A stretch of DNA of 64,000 nucleotides from Bartonella sp. HY328 (GTDB taxonomy: Bacteria; Pseudomonadota; Alphaproteobacteria; Rhizobiales; Rhizobiaceae). Every line of letters starts with the position of its first letter. Positions within the stretch are counted from its first letter, which is position 1. The stretch is taken from positions 1-64,000 of the forward strand of contig NZ_CP104883.1 of NCBI RefSeq assembly GCF_025449335.1. Reading direction: 5' to 3'. Below, piece by piece: positions 39,101-49,741 of the stretch. The notes under the pieces are model-generated. The model worked only from the letters and a program-made list of their open reading frames with translations. It did no database searches and had not been told where the DNA came from. Position numbers and translations under genes: made by a program.

Positions 39101-42100
39101 TTACAGTTTGTGAGCCACCTGTGGTGATGTTACCAGCTGCGTCAACAACGCGGCTTTCAATCTTATGGTCACCTTCTGACAAGGCATTGGCCTGATTGTC
39201 ATAGCTCCAAGTTTTATCTGTTGCATTATAAACAGCATCAACCCAAGTGCCGCCATCAATACGGATTTGAACCTTTTCACCCGCATTTAAGGTTTCAGAC
39301 ACGCTACCATGAATGATAAGTGTATCATCACTGGTGATATAATCGCTATCGCTAAAGCCTGTATCATCGGTAATACCGGTGATTGAAGATGTAGCGGTTG
39401 GCGCGGTTAAATCAAGATTAAGATCAAAGCCAGTTGACGTTTTACCCTCATTGCCTGCAATATTGGTAACTACGGCTTCAAAAGTGTACTTGCCTTCGGT
39501 TGCAAATTTCTGTGCTTCCGTAACTTGATATTCCCAAGTTCCATCGGTGACAGTTGCAGTGCCAAGAATGATCTTTGTGCCATCAGGACCGGTAACCTTG
39601 ATAACAACTTCATCACCCGTTTTAATACCTGTTACAGTACCTTTCAACAATGGCGTTGTATCGTCGGTTGATGTACCAGATGTGGTTATATCACCTTGGA
39701 TCAAGCCAACATCGTCGAAGAAACCAGTAATGGCAACTTCATAGCCCGTAATTGGTAAAGACGTATCAATAGTTACCACTTGAGTTGATGGAGTTGATGG
39801 GTTACCTGCTGCATCACGGACAACGGTCTCAATTGTATAGCGACCATCAGTTAAGGCGTGGTCTGCATCATTATGATTAACACTATAAGTGCCATCAACA
39901 TTTTTGGTTGCTTGGATCCATTGGCCAGCTGTACCGCCCTCTGGTTTGATGCGCATCCAAACAGTGTCACCCGTTTCCAATGTACCAGTTACCTTAATTG
40001 TATAGATCAAGGTTGTATCATTGGTAATAAAGTCGGCTGTATCAAAACCTGTATCATCACTAATTGATTGAAGGGCAGCGGTTGCTGATGGACCTGTTGT
40101 ATCAACAATAACATCAAACTGCGCACCATCACTAACATTACCAGCCGCATCGGTTGATGTAACGGTAAGATTATGTGTGCCTTCAGCAAGCTCATCAGTT
40201 GTAACCGACCATTTGCCATCACTATCAACGGTGGTTGTACCAACAACTGTACCATCCTTATCCTTGATAGTGATGGTTGAACCAACTTCACCTGTACCAC
40301 TAAAGGTTGGTGTTGTATCATCGGTTGATGAACCAGACGTAATTGGCCCTTGAATAAAGCCAACATCATCGAGAACTTCATTGATAACTGGAGCTGATGG
40401 TGCGGTTGCATCAATCTCAAGTGTGAAGCTTACTGTGCCTTTAACACCAGCAGCATTTACGGCTTCAGCACTAAAGCTATATTTACCATCCGCCAAATCA
40501 ACTGATGGCGTCAAGCTCCATGCACCCGTGCTATCGGCAGTTGTTGTACCAACAACAACCTTCGTACCTGCTGCATTAACATAGCTAACCGTAACTGTTG
40601 CATTGGCGCTTGCGCTACCAACCATAACAGGTGTGCGGTCATCTGAGATACCACCACTCTTAACATTGCCTTGGATTGTGCCAACATTATCTTCAAAGTG
40701 GCTAAAGCTCACAACAACATTGCTGGTATCAACGGTAATATTAAAGGCAGGACTTGCAGCACTTTCATTACCAGCCTTATCGGTAACTGTTACTGTAATC
40801 GAATGACTACCATCGCTAAGACCTGGTGCTGGCGGTGTAAAGCTCCATGAGCCATCGGCGCCAACGCTGGTTGTACCAAGAACGGTATCACCATCCTTAA
40901 TGGTTACTGTGCCACCAGCTTCTGAACTACCGGCATTACCAGAAAGAACAGGCTGTTTGTCATCAGTAGTATCATTGGCAGATAGCGCACCAGTAACATC
41001 ACCAACATTATCAGTAATGGTTGGTTGGCTAGGTGTTGCAGGCGCAGTCGTATCAAGAACAACTGGGAAGCCACCGGTCATATTACTTAATTGACCGGCA
41101 GAGTCATTAGCCTGTGCCTTGATCGTATAAGTACCATCACCCTTACTAAAGGCAGGAGTAATCTCAATAGTCCAGCTACCATTGGCATTTACAGTGGTTG
41201 TACCACCAACAAAGCTTACGCCATCTGGACCTTCAACATGAATGGTAATGGTTGAGCCAGCTTCGCCGGTACCTTTAACAACAGGTGTTGTATCATCGGT
41301 AACGCCGTTCTTTTGAAGGGCTCCTTGGACCGAACCTTCATTATCGCTAACGCTGGTAATGGCAGGATCAGCTGGTGCATCACCAACAAGCGTGAAGTTC
41401 CAATCCGTTGTCGCTGGACCTTCATTGCCGGCCTTATCAACAGGACGGGCAGAGAAGATATAATCACCAGGCGTTAATGGTGGATTTGGATCAAAGCTCC
41501 AAGAACCATCAGCATTAACACTGGTTGAACCAATAAGCTTAACAACGCCGTTTGCATCCTTATTATAGATATTAATGCTTGATGCATCATTAGCATCAAC
41601 AGAACCTGCAGCACCACTATAGGTTGGCGTGCGATCATCCGTTGGATCACCACGATTGATCGTTCCTTGAACAGGACCAAAATCATCAACCAAATCCATC
41701 TTAGATGTATCAATCGCTGCTGGTGCAGTCGTATCAACATTAAGATCAAAGAGACCAGATTTGGAACCTTCATTGCCAGCCTTATCGGTGACAATAGCTT
41801 CAAACTTGTAATCACCCTCACTAAGAGCTTGTGCATCAGTTACCTGATAGCTCCAAGTACCACCGGTAACAGTGGCTGTACCAAGAACCTTGGTAACACC
41901 ATCAGAGCCAGTTACCTTGATGACGACCCGATCACCATCTTGAAGACCGGTTACAGTACCCTTCAATAGTGGGGTTGTATCGTCGGTTGATGTGCCAGAT
42001 GTGGTTATATCACCAGTAATTGCACCAACATCATCAAAATAGCCGCTAATCGTAACCGTGCCGCCAGTTGGGCCTTGAGTATCGATTTCGATATTTTGAG

Positions 42101-45100
42101 TTGAAGGAGTTGATGGGTTACCTGCTGCATCACGGACAACGGTTTCAATTGTATAGCGACCATCAGTTAAGGCGTGGTCTGCATCATTATGATTAACACT
42201 ATAAGTGCCATCAACATTTTTAGTAGCTTGGATCCATTGGCCAGCTGTGCCGCCCTCTGGTTTGATGCGCATCCAAACAGTGTCACCCGTTTCCAATGTA
42301 CCAGTTACCTTAATTGTATAGATCAAGGTTGTATCATTGGTAATAAAGTCGGCTGTATCAAAACCTGTATCATCACTAATTGATTGAAGGGCAGCGGTTG
42401 CTGATGGACCTGTTGTATCAACAATAACATCAAACTGCGCACCATCACTAACATTACCAGCCGCATCGGTTGATGTAACGGTAAGATTATGTGTGCCTTC
42501 AGCAAGCTCATCAGTTGTAACCGACCATTTGCCATCACTATCAACAGTGGTTGTACCAACAACTGTACCATCCTTATCCTTGATAGTGATGGTTGAACCA
42601 ACTTCACCTGTACCACTAAAGGTTGGTGTTGTATCATCGGTCGATGAACCAGACGTAATTGGCCCTTGAATAAAGCCAACATCATCGAGAACTTCATTGA
42701 TAACTGGAGCTGATGGTGCGGTTGCATCAATCTCAAGTGTGAAGCTTACTGTGCCTTTAACACCAGCAGCATTTACTGCTTCAGCACTAAAGCTATATTT
42801 ACCATCACTAAGATCAGCTGATGGCGTCAAGCTCCATGCACCCGTGCTATCGGCAGTTGTTGTACCAACAACAACTTTTGTGCCTGCTGCATTAACATAG
42901 CTAACCGTAACGGTTGCATTGGCGCTTGCGCTACCAACCATAACAGGTGTGCGGTCATCTGAGATACCACCACTCTTAACATTGCCTTGGATTGTGCCAA
43001 CATTATCTTCAAAGTGGCTAAAGCTCACAACAACATTGCTGGTATCAACGGTAATATTAAAGGCAGGGCTTGCAGCACTTTCATTACCAGCCTTATCGGT
43101 AACTGTTACTGTAATCGAATGACTACCATCGCTAAGACCTGGTGCTGGCGGTGTAAAGCTCCATGAGCCATCGGCGCCAACGCTAGTTGTACCAAGAACG
43201 GTATCACCATCCTTAATAGTTACTGTGCCACCAGCTTCTGAACTTCCAGCATTACCAGAAAGAACAGGCTGTTTGTCGTCAGTAGTATCATTGGCAGATA
43301 ACGCACCAGTAACATCACCAACATTATCAGTAATGGTTGGTTGGCTAGGTGTTGCAGGCGCAGTCGTATCAAGAACAACTGGGAAGCCACCGGTCATATT
43401 ACTTAATTGACCAGCAGAGTCATTGGCCTGTGCCTTAATCGTATAAGTACCATCACCCTTACTAAAGGCAGGAGTAATCTCAATAGTCCAGCTACCATTG
43501 GCATTTACAGTAGTTGTACCGCCAACAAAGCTTACGCCATCTGGACCTTCAACATGAATGGTAATGGTTGAGCCAGCTTCGCCGGTACCCTTAACAACAG
43601 GTGTTGTATCATCGGTAACGCCGTTCTTTTGGATCGTACCTTGAACTGAACCTTCATTATCGCTAACGCTGGTAATGGCAGGATCAGCTGGTGCATCACC
43701 AACAAGCGTGAAGTTCCAATCCGTTGTTGCTGGACCTTCATTGCCGGCCTTATCAACAGGACGGGCGGAGAAGATATAATCACCAGGCGTTAATGGTGGA
43801 TTTGGATCAAAGCTCCAAGAACCATCAGCATTAACACTGGTTGAACCAATAAGCTTAACAACGCCGCTTGCATCCTTATTATAGATATTAATGCTTGAGG
43901 CATCATTGGCATCAACAGAACCTGCAGCACCACTATAAGTAGGCGTGCGATCATCCGTTGGATCACCACGATTGATCGTTCCTTGAACAGGACCAAAATC
44001 ATCAACCAAATCCATCTTAGATGTATCAATTGCTGCTGGTGCAGTCGTATCAACATTAAGGTTAAAGAGACCAGATTTGGAACCTTCATTGCCAGCCTTA
44101 TCGGTGACAATAGCTTCAAACTTGTAATCACCCTCACTAAGAGCTTGCGCATCAGTTACCTGATAGCTCCAAGTACCACCGGTAACAGTGGCTGTACCAA
44201 GAACCTTGGCAACACCATCAGAGCCTGTTACCTTGATGACGACCCGATCACCATCTTGAAGACCCGTTACAGTGCCTTTCAATAGTGGAGTAGTATCATC
44301 AGTTGATGTGCCAGATGTGGTTATATCACCAGTAATTGCACCAACATCATCAAAATAGCCGCTAATCGTAACCGTGCCGCCAGTTGGGCCTTGAGTATCG
44401 ATTTCGATATTTTGAGTTGATGGAGTTGATGGGTTACCTGCTGCATCACGGACAACGGTTTCAATTGTATAGCGACCATCAGTTAAGGCGTGGTCTGCAT
44501 CATTATGATTAACACTATAAGTGCCATCAACATTTTTGGTTGCTTGGATCCATTGGCCAGCTGTGCCGCCCTCTGGTTTGATGCGCATCCAAACAGTGTC
44601 ACCCGTTTCCAATGTACCAGTTACCTTAATTGTATAGATCAAGGTTGTATCATTGGTAATAAAGTCGGCTGTATCAAAACCTGTATCATCACTAATTGAT
44701 TGAAGGGCAGCGGTTGCTGATGGACCTGTTGTATCAACAATAACATCAAACTGCGCACCATCACTAACATTACCAGCCGCATCGGTTGATGTAACAGTAA
44801 GATTATGTGTGCCTTCAGCAAGCTCATCAGTTGTAACCGACCATTTGCCATCGCTATCAACGGTGGTTGTACCAACAACTGTACCATCCTTATCCTTGAT
44901 AGTGATGGTTGAACCAACTTCACCTGTACCACTAAAGGTTGGTGTTGTATCATCGGTCGATGAACCAGACGTAATTGGCCCTTGAATAAAGCCAACATCA
45001 TCTAGAACTTCATTGATAACTGGAGCTGATGGTGCAGTTGCATCAATCTCAAGTGTGAAGCTTACTGTGCCTTTAACACCAGCAGCATTTACTGCTTCAG

Positions 45101-48100
45101 CACTAAAGCTATATTTACCATCACTAAGATCAGCTGATGGCGTCAAGCTCCATGCACCCGTGCTATCGGCAGTTGTTGTACCAACAACAACTTTTGTGCC
45201 TGCTGCATTAACATAGCTAACCGTAACGGTTGCATTGGCGCTTGCGCTACCAACCATAACAGGTGTGCGGTCATCTGAGATACCACCACTCTTAACATTG
45301 CCTTGGATTGTGCCAACATTATCTTCAAAGTGGCTAAAGCTCACAACAACATTGCTGGTATCAACGGTAATATTAAAGGCAGGGCTTGCAGCACTTTCAT
45401 TACCAGCCTTATCGGTAACTGTTACTGTAATCGAATGGCTACCATCGCTAAGACCTGGTGCTGGCGGTGTAAAGCTCCATGAGCCATCGGCGCCAACGCT
45501 AGTTGTACCAAGAACGGTATCACCATCCTTAATAGTTACTGTGCCACCAGCTTCTGAACTTCCAGCATTACCAGAAAGAACAGGCTGTTTGTCGTCAGTA
45601 GTATCATTGGCAGATAACGCACCAGTAACATCACCAACATTATCAGTAATGGTTGGTTGGCTAGGTGTTGCAGGCGCAGTCGTATCAAGAACAACTGGGA
45701 AGCCACCGGTCATATTACTTAATTGACCAGCAGAGTCATTGGCCTGTGCCTTAATCGTATAAGTACCATCACCCTTACTAAAGGCAGGAGTAATCTCAAT
45801 AGTCCAGCTACCATTGGCATTTACAGTAGTTGTACCGCCAACAAAGCTTACGCCATCTGGACCTTCAACATGAATGGTAATGGTTGAGCCAGCTTCGCCG
45901 GTACCCTTAACAACAGGTGTTGTATCATCGGTAACGCCGTTCTTTTGGATCGTACCTTGAACTGAACCTTCATTATCGCTAACGCTGGTAATGGCAGGAT
46001 CAGCTGGTGCATCACCAACAAGCGTGAAGTTCCAATCCGTTGTTGCTGGACCTTCATTGCCGGCCTTATCAACAGGACGGGCGGAGAAGATATAATCACC
46101 AGGCGTTAATGGTGGATTTGGATCAAAGCTCCAAGAACCATCAGCATTAACACTGGTTGAACCAATAAGCTTAACAACGCCGCTTGCATCCTTATTATAG
46201 ATATTAATGCTTGAGGCATCATTGGCATCAACAGAACCTGCAGCACCACTATAGGTTGGCGTGCGATCATCCGTTGGATCACCACGATTGATCGTTCCTT
46301 GAACAGGACCAAAATCATCAACCAAATCCATCTTAGATGTATCAATCGGATTTGGAATGACTGTATCGACATTAAAATCAAGTGAGCCGCTTGGGGTACT
46401 TGTATTACCGGCAGCGTCAGTTGCAGTTACTGTAATTGAATGATTGCCATCGCTTAGGGGATTTTCAGGTTTTAACGTCCACTTACCATCGCTATCAGCA
46501 GTGGTTGTGCCAATTACCGTATCACCATCTTTAATTGTGATGGTCGAACCTGGCTCGCCTGTCCCTTTAAACTCAGGTTTTGTGTCATTGGTGCTACTAC
46601 CCGCAGTAATTGCACCTATGACTGGCTCCGTATTATCGGTCGCAGTTGGCACTGATGGTGTTGCTGGCGGCGTTGTATCAACGGTAAAATCAATCGGCGC
46701 GCTTGGGCTGCTTTCATTACCAGCTGTATCGGTTTCAGTAACTGTAACAGAATGACTGCCCTCTGTTAACGGCGCGTCAGGCTTAACCGACCAGTTACCA
46801 TCGGTTCCAACCGTGGTCGTCCCAATAACAGTATCGCCATCTTTAATGGTAATGGTTGAACCTGCCTCACCAGTACCTGAGAATTCAGGCTGGGTATCGT
46901 TTGTGCTACCGCCAGCGGTAACAGGGCCTGTTACAGGCTCTTGATTATCAGTAACACTTGGAGCGGATGGCGTTGCTGGCGCAGTCGTATCAACAGTAAA
47001 ATCAATCGGCGCGCTTGGACTGCTTTCATTACCAGCCTTATCGGTTTCAGTCACAGTAATCGAATGGTTACCCTCAGGAAGCGCAGCATCAGGCTTAACC
47101 GACCAATTACCATCGGTTCCAACTGTTGTTGTCCCAATAACAGTATCGCCATCTTTAATGGTAATGGTTGACCCAGGCTCACCTGTACCTGAGAATTCTG
47201 GCTGGGTTTCATTAGTGCTGCTACCCGGCGCGATGGGCCCAACAACAGGCTCAGTATTATCGGTTGCCGTGGGAGCAGATGGCGTTGCTGGCGCAGTCGT
47301 ATCAACAGTAAAATCAATCGGCGCACTTGGACTGCTTTCATTGCCAGCCGTATCGGTTTCAGTCACAGTGATCGAATGGTTGCCCTCAGGAAGCGCAGCA
47401 TCTGGCTTAACCGACCAATTACCATCGGTACCGACCGTGGTCGTCCCAATAACAGTATCACCATCTTTAATGGTAATGGTTGAGCCAGGTTCACCAGTAC
47501 CTGAGAATTCTGGCTGAGTTTCATTAGTGCTGCTGCCAGGCAAAATTGGACCAACATGCGGCTCGGTATTATCGGTTGCCGTTGGAACAGATGGCGTTAC
47601 TGGCGCAGTTGTATCAACAGTAAAATCAATCGGCGCGCTTGGACTGCTTTCATTACCAGCCGTATCGGTTTCAGTCACAGTAATCGAATGATTACCCTCA
47701 GGAAGTGGCGCATCAGGCTTAACTGACCAATTACCATTACTATCAACTGTGGTCGTCCCGATAATAGTATCACCATCTTTAATGGTAATGGTTGATCCAG
47801 GCTCACCTGTACCTGAGAATTCTGGCTGAGTTTCATTAGTGCTGCTACCAGGCAGAATAGGACCAACATGCGGTTCGGTATTATCCATAACCAAAGGTGT
47901 GGTTGGCGTTGACGGCGCTAAAGTATCAACCGAAAACTCGAATGGATCGCTATGAGCACTTTCATTGCCAGCACCGTCAGAGGCCGTATAAGTAATTGAA
48001 TGAGCACCATCAGCAAGATCTACTTCAGGCTCCCAGCTCCAATGACCATCACTAGCAGCCACGGTCGAACCAATAAGCTGCCCATTATCATAAAACTTGA

Positions 48101-48674
48101 TAACAGTCCCAGGCATTGCAGTACCGGAAAAAGTCGGACGCGGATCATTCGTGCTGGTTCCGGCAACTATTGGACCAACAATAGACTCAACCTTATCATA
48201 AACACTATCAAGAGATGGAATACTAGGCGGCGCCGTATCAACAACAGGAGGAGTATAATTGTAATTAGAACTATTTGCAAAAGCAATTGCGGCTGCGATA
48301 CCGCCCGCACCAAGTAGACCAAGTAAAACAGCAGTGGCGTCGACACCATTTAATTCATGATAAATAACATCTGGATCATTAATACCATCTTGCCCTGACA
48401 AAGCCTTACTAAAATCTACCAATAAAAGCGAGCCACCATCGCTCAGTAACAAATTATTAAATTCTAGTCCATGAGCAAAAAAGTTCTTAATAAGAAGCTT
48501 TTGACCATCTTTAAATTCGATTACCAGATCGCCGCCTTCGCGGGCATAATTTAAAATATCACCCCTAGGTGCATCAATATAAAAATTGCTAGCATTCTCC
48601 GGCGCATCAACAACGCCTGACTTGCTGGTAATTTTGATATTGGCATGACTATTTAAATCAGACTTACTAACCAC
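38730..48674 (-). CDS. BapA-like giant adhesin, N-terminal part
   Basis: 3314 residues ending prematurely. The start is GTG at 48674 with GGGGAT upstream. Residues 1-90 match the prefix domain of BapA-type biofilm adhesins (for example GDLVIEFKDGQKLLIKNFF, about 48-66), followed by a hydrophobic Gly/Ala stretch (LLGLLGAGGIAAAIAFA, about 116-132). From about 140 onward everything is Ig-like repeats of about 100 residues with bands such as GTGEPGSTITIKDGD and TDTAGNESSPSAP, typical of large cell-surface adhesins secreted by type I systems. The last native band is NEGKTST; after it the frame reads FDLISLILI and stops. The intact gene would encode about 5010 residues. LapBCE-type secretion genes are not in the window. 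Confidence 0.9.
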   Translation of the reverse strand: MVSKSDLNSHANIKITSKSGVVDAPENASNFYIDAPRGDILNYAREGGDLVIEFKDGQKLLIKNFFAHGLEFNNLLLSDGGSLLLVDFSKALSGQDGINDPDVIYHELNGVDATAVLLGLLGAGGIAAAIAFANSSNYNYTPPVVDTAPPSIPSLDSVYDKVESIVGPIVAGTSTNDPRPTFSGTAMPGTVIKFYDNGQLIGSTVAASDGHWSWEPEVDLADGAHSITYTASDGAGNESAHSDPFEFSVDTLAPSTPTTPLVMDNTEPHVGPILPGSSTNETQPEFSGTGEPGSTITIKDGDTIIGTTTVDSNGNWSVKPDAPLPEGNHSITVTETDTAGNESSPSAPIDFTVDTTAPVTPSVPTATDNTEPHVGPILPGSSTNETQPEFSGTGEPGSTITIKDGDTVIGTTTVGTDGNWSVKPDAALPEGNHSITVTETDTAGNESSPSAPIDFTVDTTAPATPSAPTATDNTEPVVGPIAPGSSTNETQPEFSGTGEPGSTITIKDGDTVIGTTTVGTDGNWSVKPDAALPEGNHSITVTETDKAGNESSPSAPIDFTVDTTAPATPSAPSVTDNQEPVTGPVTAGGSTNDTQPEFSGTGEAGSTITIKDGDTVIGTTTVGTDGNWSVKPDAPLTEGSHSVTVTETDTAGNESSPSAPIDFTVDTTPPATPSVPTATDNTEPVIGAITAGSSTNDTKPEFKGTGEPGSTITIKDGDTVIGTTTADSDGKWTLKPENPLSDGNHSITVTATDAAGNTSTPSGSLDFNVDTVIPNPIDTSKMDLVDDFGPVQGTINRGDPTDDRTPTYSGAAGSVDANDASSINIYNKDASGVVKLIGSTSVNADGSWSFDPNPPLTPGDYIFSARPVDKAGNEGPATTDWNFTLVGDAPADPAITSVSDNEGSVQGTIQKNGVTDDTTPVVKGTGEAGSTITIHVEGPDGVSFVGGTTTVNANGSWTIEITPAFSKGDGTYTIKAQANDSAGQLSNMTGGFPVVLDTTAPATPSQPTITDNVGDVTGALSANDTTDDKQPVLSGNAGSSEAGGTVTIKDGDTVLGTTSVGADGSWSFTPPAPGLSDGSHSITVTVTDKAGNESAASPAFNITVDTSNVVVSFSHFEDNVGTIQGNVKSGGISDDRTPVMVGSASANATVTVSYVNAAGTKVVVGTTTADSTGAWSLTPSADLSDGKYSFSAEAVNAAGVKGTVSFTLEIDATAPSAPVINEVLDDVGFIQGPITSGSSTDDTTPTFSGTGEVGSTITIKDKDGTVVGTTTVDSDGKWSVTTDELAEGTHNLTVTSTDAAGNVSDGAQFDVIVDTTGPSATAALQSISDDTGFDTADFITNDTTLIYTIKVTGTLETGDTVWMRIKPEGGTAGQWIQATKNVDGTYSVNHNDADHALTDGRYTIETVVRDAAGNPSTPSTQNIEIDTQGPTGGTVTISGYFDDVGAITGDITTSGTSTDDTTPLLKGTVTGLQDGDRVVIKVTGSDGVAKVLGTATVTGGTWSYQVTDAQALSEGDYKFEAIVTDKAGNEGSKSGLFNLNVDTTAPAAIDTSKMDLVDDFGPVQGTINRGDPTDDRTPTYSGAAGSVDANDASSINIYNKDASGVVKLIGSTSVNADGSWSFDPNPPLTPGDYIFSARPVDKAGNEGPATTDWNFTLVGDAPADPAITSVSDNEGSVQGTIQKNGVTDDTTPVVKGTGEAGSTITIHVEGPDGVSFVGGTTTVNANGSWTIEITPAFSKGDGTYTIKAQANDSAGQLSNMTGGFPVVLDTTAPATPSQPTITDNVGDVTGALSANDTTDDKQPVLSGNAGSSEAGGTVTIKDGDTVLGTTSVGADGSWSFTPPAPGLSDGSHSITVTVTDKAGNESAASPAFNITVDTSNVVVSFSHFEDNVGTIQGNVKSGGISDDRTPVMVGSASANATVTVSYVNAAGTKVVVGTTTADSTGAWSLTPSADLSDGKYSFSAEAVNAAGVKGTVSFTLEIDATAPSAPVINEVLDDVGFIQGPITSGSSTDDTTPTFSGTGEVGSTITIKDKDGTVVGTTTVDSDGKWSVTTDELAEGTHNLTVTSTDAAGNVSDGAQFDVIVDTTGPSATAALQSISDDTGFDTADFITNDTTLIYTIKVTGTLETGDTVWMRIKPEGGTAGQWIQATKNVDGTYSVNHNDADHALTDGRYTIETVVRDAAGNPSTPSTQNIEIDTQGPTGGTVTISGYFDDVGAITGDITTSGTSTDDTTPLLKGTVTGLQDGDRVVIKVTGSDGVTKVLGTATVTGGTWSYQVTDAQALSEGDYKFEAIVTDKAGNEGSKSGLFDLNVDTTAPAAIDTSKMDLVDDFGPVQGTINRGDPTDDRTPTYSGAAGSVDANDASSINIYNKDANGVVKLIGSTSVNADGSWSFDPNPPLTPGDYIFSARPVDKAGNEGPATTDWNFTLVGDAPADPAITSVSDNEGSVQGALQKNGVTDDTTPVVKGTGEAGSTITIHVEGPDGVSFVGGTTTVNANGSWTIEITPAFSKGDGTYTIKAQANDSAGQLSNMTGGFPVVLDTTAPATPSQPTITDNVGDVTGALSANDTTDDKQPVLSGNAGSSEAGGTVTIKDGDTVLGTTSVGADGSWSFTPPAPGLSDGSHSITVTVTDKAGNESAASPAFNITVDTSNVVVSFSHFEDNVGTIQGNVKSGGISDDRTPVMVGSASANATVTVSYVNAAGTKVVVGTTTADSTGAWSLTPSVDLADGKYSFSAEAVNAAGVKGTVSFTLEIDATAPSAPVINEVLDDVGFIQGPITSGSSTDDTTPTFSGTGEVGSTITIKDKDGTVVGTTTVDSDGKWSVTTDELAEGTHNLTVTSTDAAGNVSDGAQFDVIVDTTGPSATAALQSISDDTGFDTADFITNDTTLIYTIKVTGTLETGDTVWMRIKPEGGTAGQWIQATKNVDGTYSVNHNDADHALTDGRYTIETVVRDAAGNPSTPSTQVVTIDTSLPITGYEVAITGFFDDVGLIQGDITTSGTSTDDTTPLLKGTVTGIKTGDEVVIKVTGPDGTKIILGTATVTDGTWEYQVTEAQKFATEGKYTFEAVVTNIAGNEGKTSTGFDLNLDLTAPTATSSITGITDDTGFSDSDYITSDDTLIIHGSVSETLNAGEKVQIRIDGGTWVDAVYNATDKTWSYDNQANALSEGDHKIESRVVDAAGNITTGGSQTVTIDKTGPVEGYEVAISGFFDDVGLIQGDMTTSGTSTDDTTPLLKGTVTGIKTGDEVVIKVTGPDGTKIILGNATVTNGTWQYQVTEAQKFVTEGKYTFEAVVTDKAGNEGKTSTFDLISLILI
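39770..46346 (-). repeat. Three near-identical 2316-bp blocks in the adhesin
   Basis: Blocks span 46346-44031, 44030-41715 and 41714 to about 39770; the last is shorter because it changes into the 672-bp type. Each full block is exactly 2316 bp (772 codons) and starts at IDTSKMDLVDDFGPVQG. Equivalent positions differ only at scattered bases, mostly silent, so the copies arose recently or are kept alike by gene conversion. Confidence 0.93.
46347..47906 (-). repeat. About five 312-bp Ig-domain units
   Basis: Tandem units of 312 bp (104 codons), each with TDNTEPHVGP or a variant, SSTNETQPEFSGTGEP and TDTAGNESSPSAP. They are less alike than the 2316-bp blocks, so they are probably older duplications. 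Confidence 0.85.
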
Positions 48675-49526
48675 TAGTTCTATCCCCGCATACTTAATGC
48701 AATACTAATATAATTATATAAGCTAATAATACATATATATACAAATATATGTCAATAAACTAAATCAATTAAATTATTATATTTTATATAATACAATCAC
48801 TAAAACATAGAGTATATCAATACAATACAAGTACTATTAAACCAATATATTATATATTAGTAATTTATAATATATTTGACATAAGATACAGCCAAACTAT
48901 CCTTAAAGCAGCCTGAAAACAGCGATTACAGCGATGTAAATACTCAAATGCGTTTTTTGATCTTATATCACCTATCGCTATACAGATCGGTGTTTATCGA
49001 TTATCTAGTATTGCCTGTAAACATAGGTATTGTAAGCTATGCTACTCATAAGACCGCTTGCATAAAGCATGACCAAAAAGAAGAGTGCGGCAATCCTCAA
49101 TCAAAGATCTACTCTTTTTTTGAAATTAATCAACATCAAATATTGGCACTCAAAACGCAATCTATAGATAACTTGAATACAAGCGCCCTTTCACAGATGA
49201 ACTTGCTACACTTCACCTTAAAATAGATTGCGGCAATCATGATAAATTACGTTTTTAACCTATTTGACAACAACCACAAAGATATGACCATTTGCCACAA
49301 ACCCCCATCATGTTTGCTGAACTAAAATATCTTAGCTGATTCACGCTATTGCACTCCAAAAGCCTGATATTTTAGGGCAACCACCCCAAAATAATCATAA
49401 AAAACCAAAAATCTGAAAATATTTTTACATTAAACCGATTTAAAACTTCTTTGATGAAAATTTAAATTTGACACGAGTAAAATTTTATTCTTAGATTATT
49501 TTGACATGCAACAGAGGAGTTGGAGG
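48675..49526. other. Very AT-rich region upstream of the adhesin and the sugar operon
   Basis: About 850 bp with no supported gene. The first 220 bp (48.68-48.90 kb) are almost all A and T with TATA-like repeats, a likely site for H-NS/MvaT-like silencing or for the adhesin promoter. A 92-codon plus-strand frame at 48948-49226 has no ribosome-binding site and no recognisable domain; I treat it as chance. A TTGACA-N18-TAGATT promoter candidate lies at 49468-49497. Confidence 0.45.
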
Positions 49527-49595
49527 ATGTTTATTGCTAGTGCATTTTTGCCAAAAATTAGATTAAGCACATATCTAAGACTACCAAGTGCTTAA
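49527..49595 (+). CDS. Possible 22-residue leader peptide
   Basis: ATG at 49527 has an excellent Shine-Dalgarno GAGGAG seven bases upstream and a promoter-like TTGACA/TAGATT before it. It encodes MFIASAFLPKIRLSTYLRLP plus two residues and stops at 49593-49595, about 145 bp before the binding-protein gene. A small inverted repeat (GGTAAG/CTTACC, 49655-49676) lies between. Translation-linked control of the operon is possible; no homology is recognised. Confidence 0.3.
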   Translation: MFIASAFLPKIRLSTYLRLPSA

Positions 49596-49741
49596 ATAAA
49601 ATGCGCTTACATTACTAACATCACCTATAAAAAATTCGAAAGATCTATCTGATAGGTAAGGGTGCTTATACTTACCCGTGCAACAATTTGGATGGTTTAG
49701 TGGTTACAAATACCTTTAATACAAATATTATGGAGATTTAA

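Noticed and set aside
33628..48674. Long regular tandem repeats considered as a CRISPR array
   Set aside because: Periods of 312, 672 and 2316 bp are multiples of three, read through in one frame and encode Ig-like domains; there are no short direct repeats with unique spacers.
48948..49226. 92-codon plus-strand frame
   Set aside because: No ribosome-binding site, unusual composition and no recognisable domain in AT-rich DNA.
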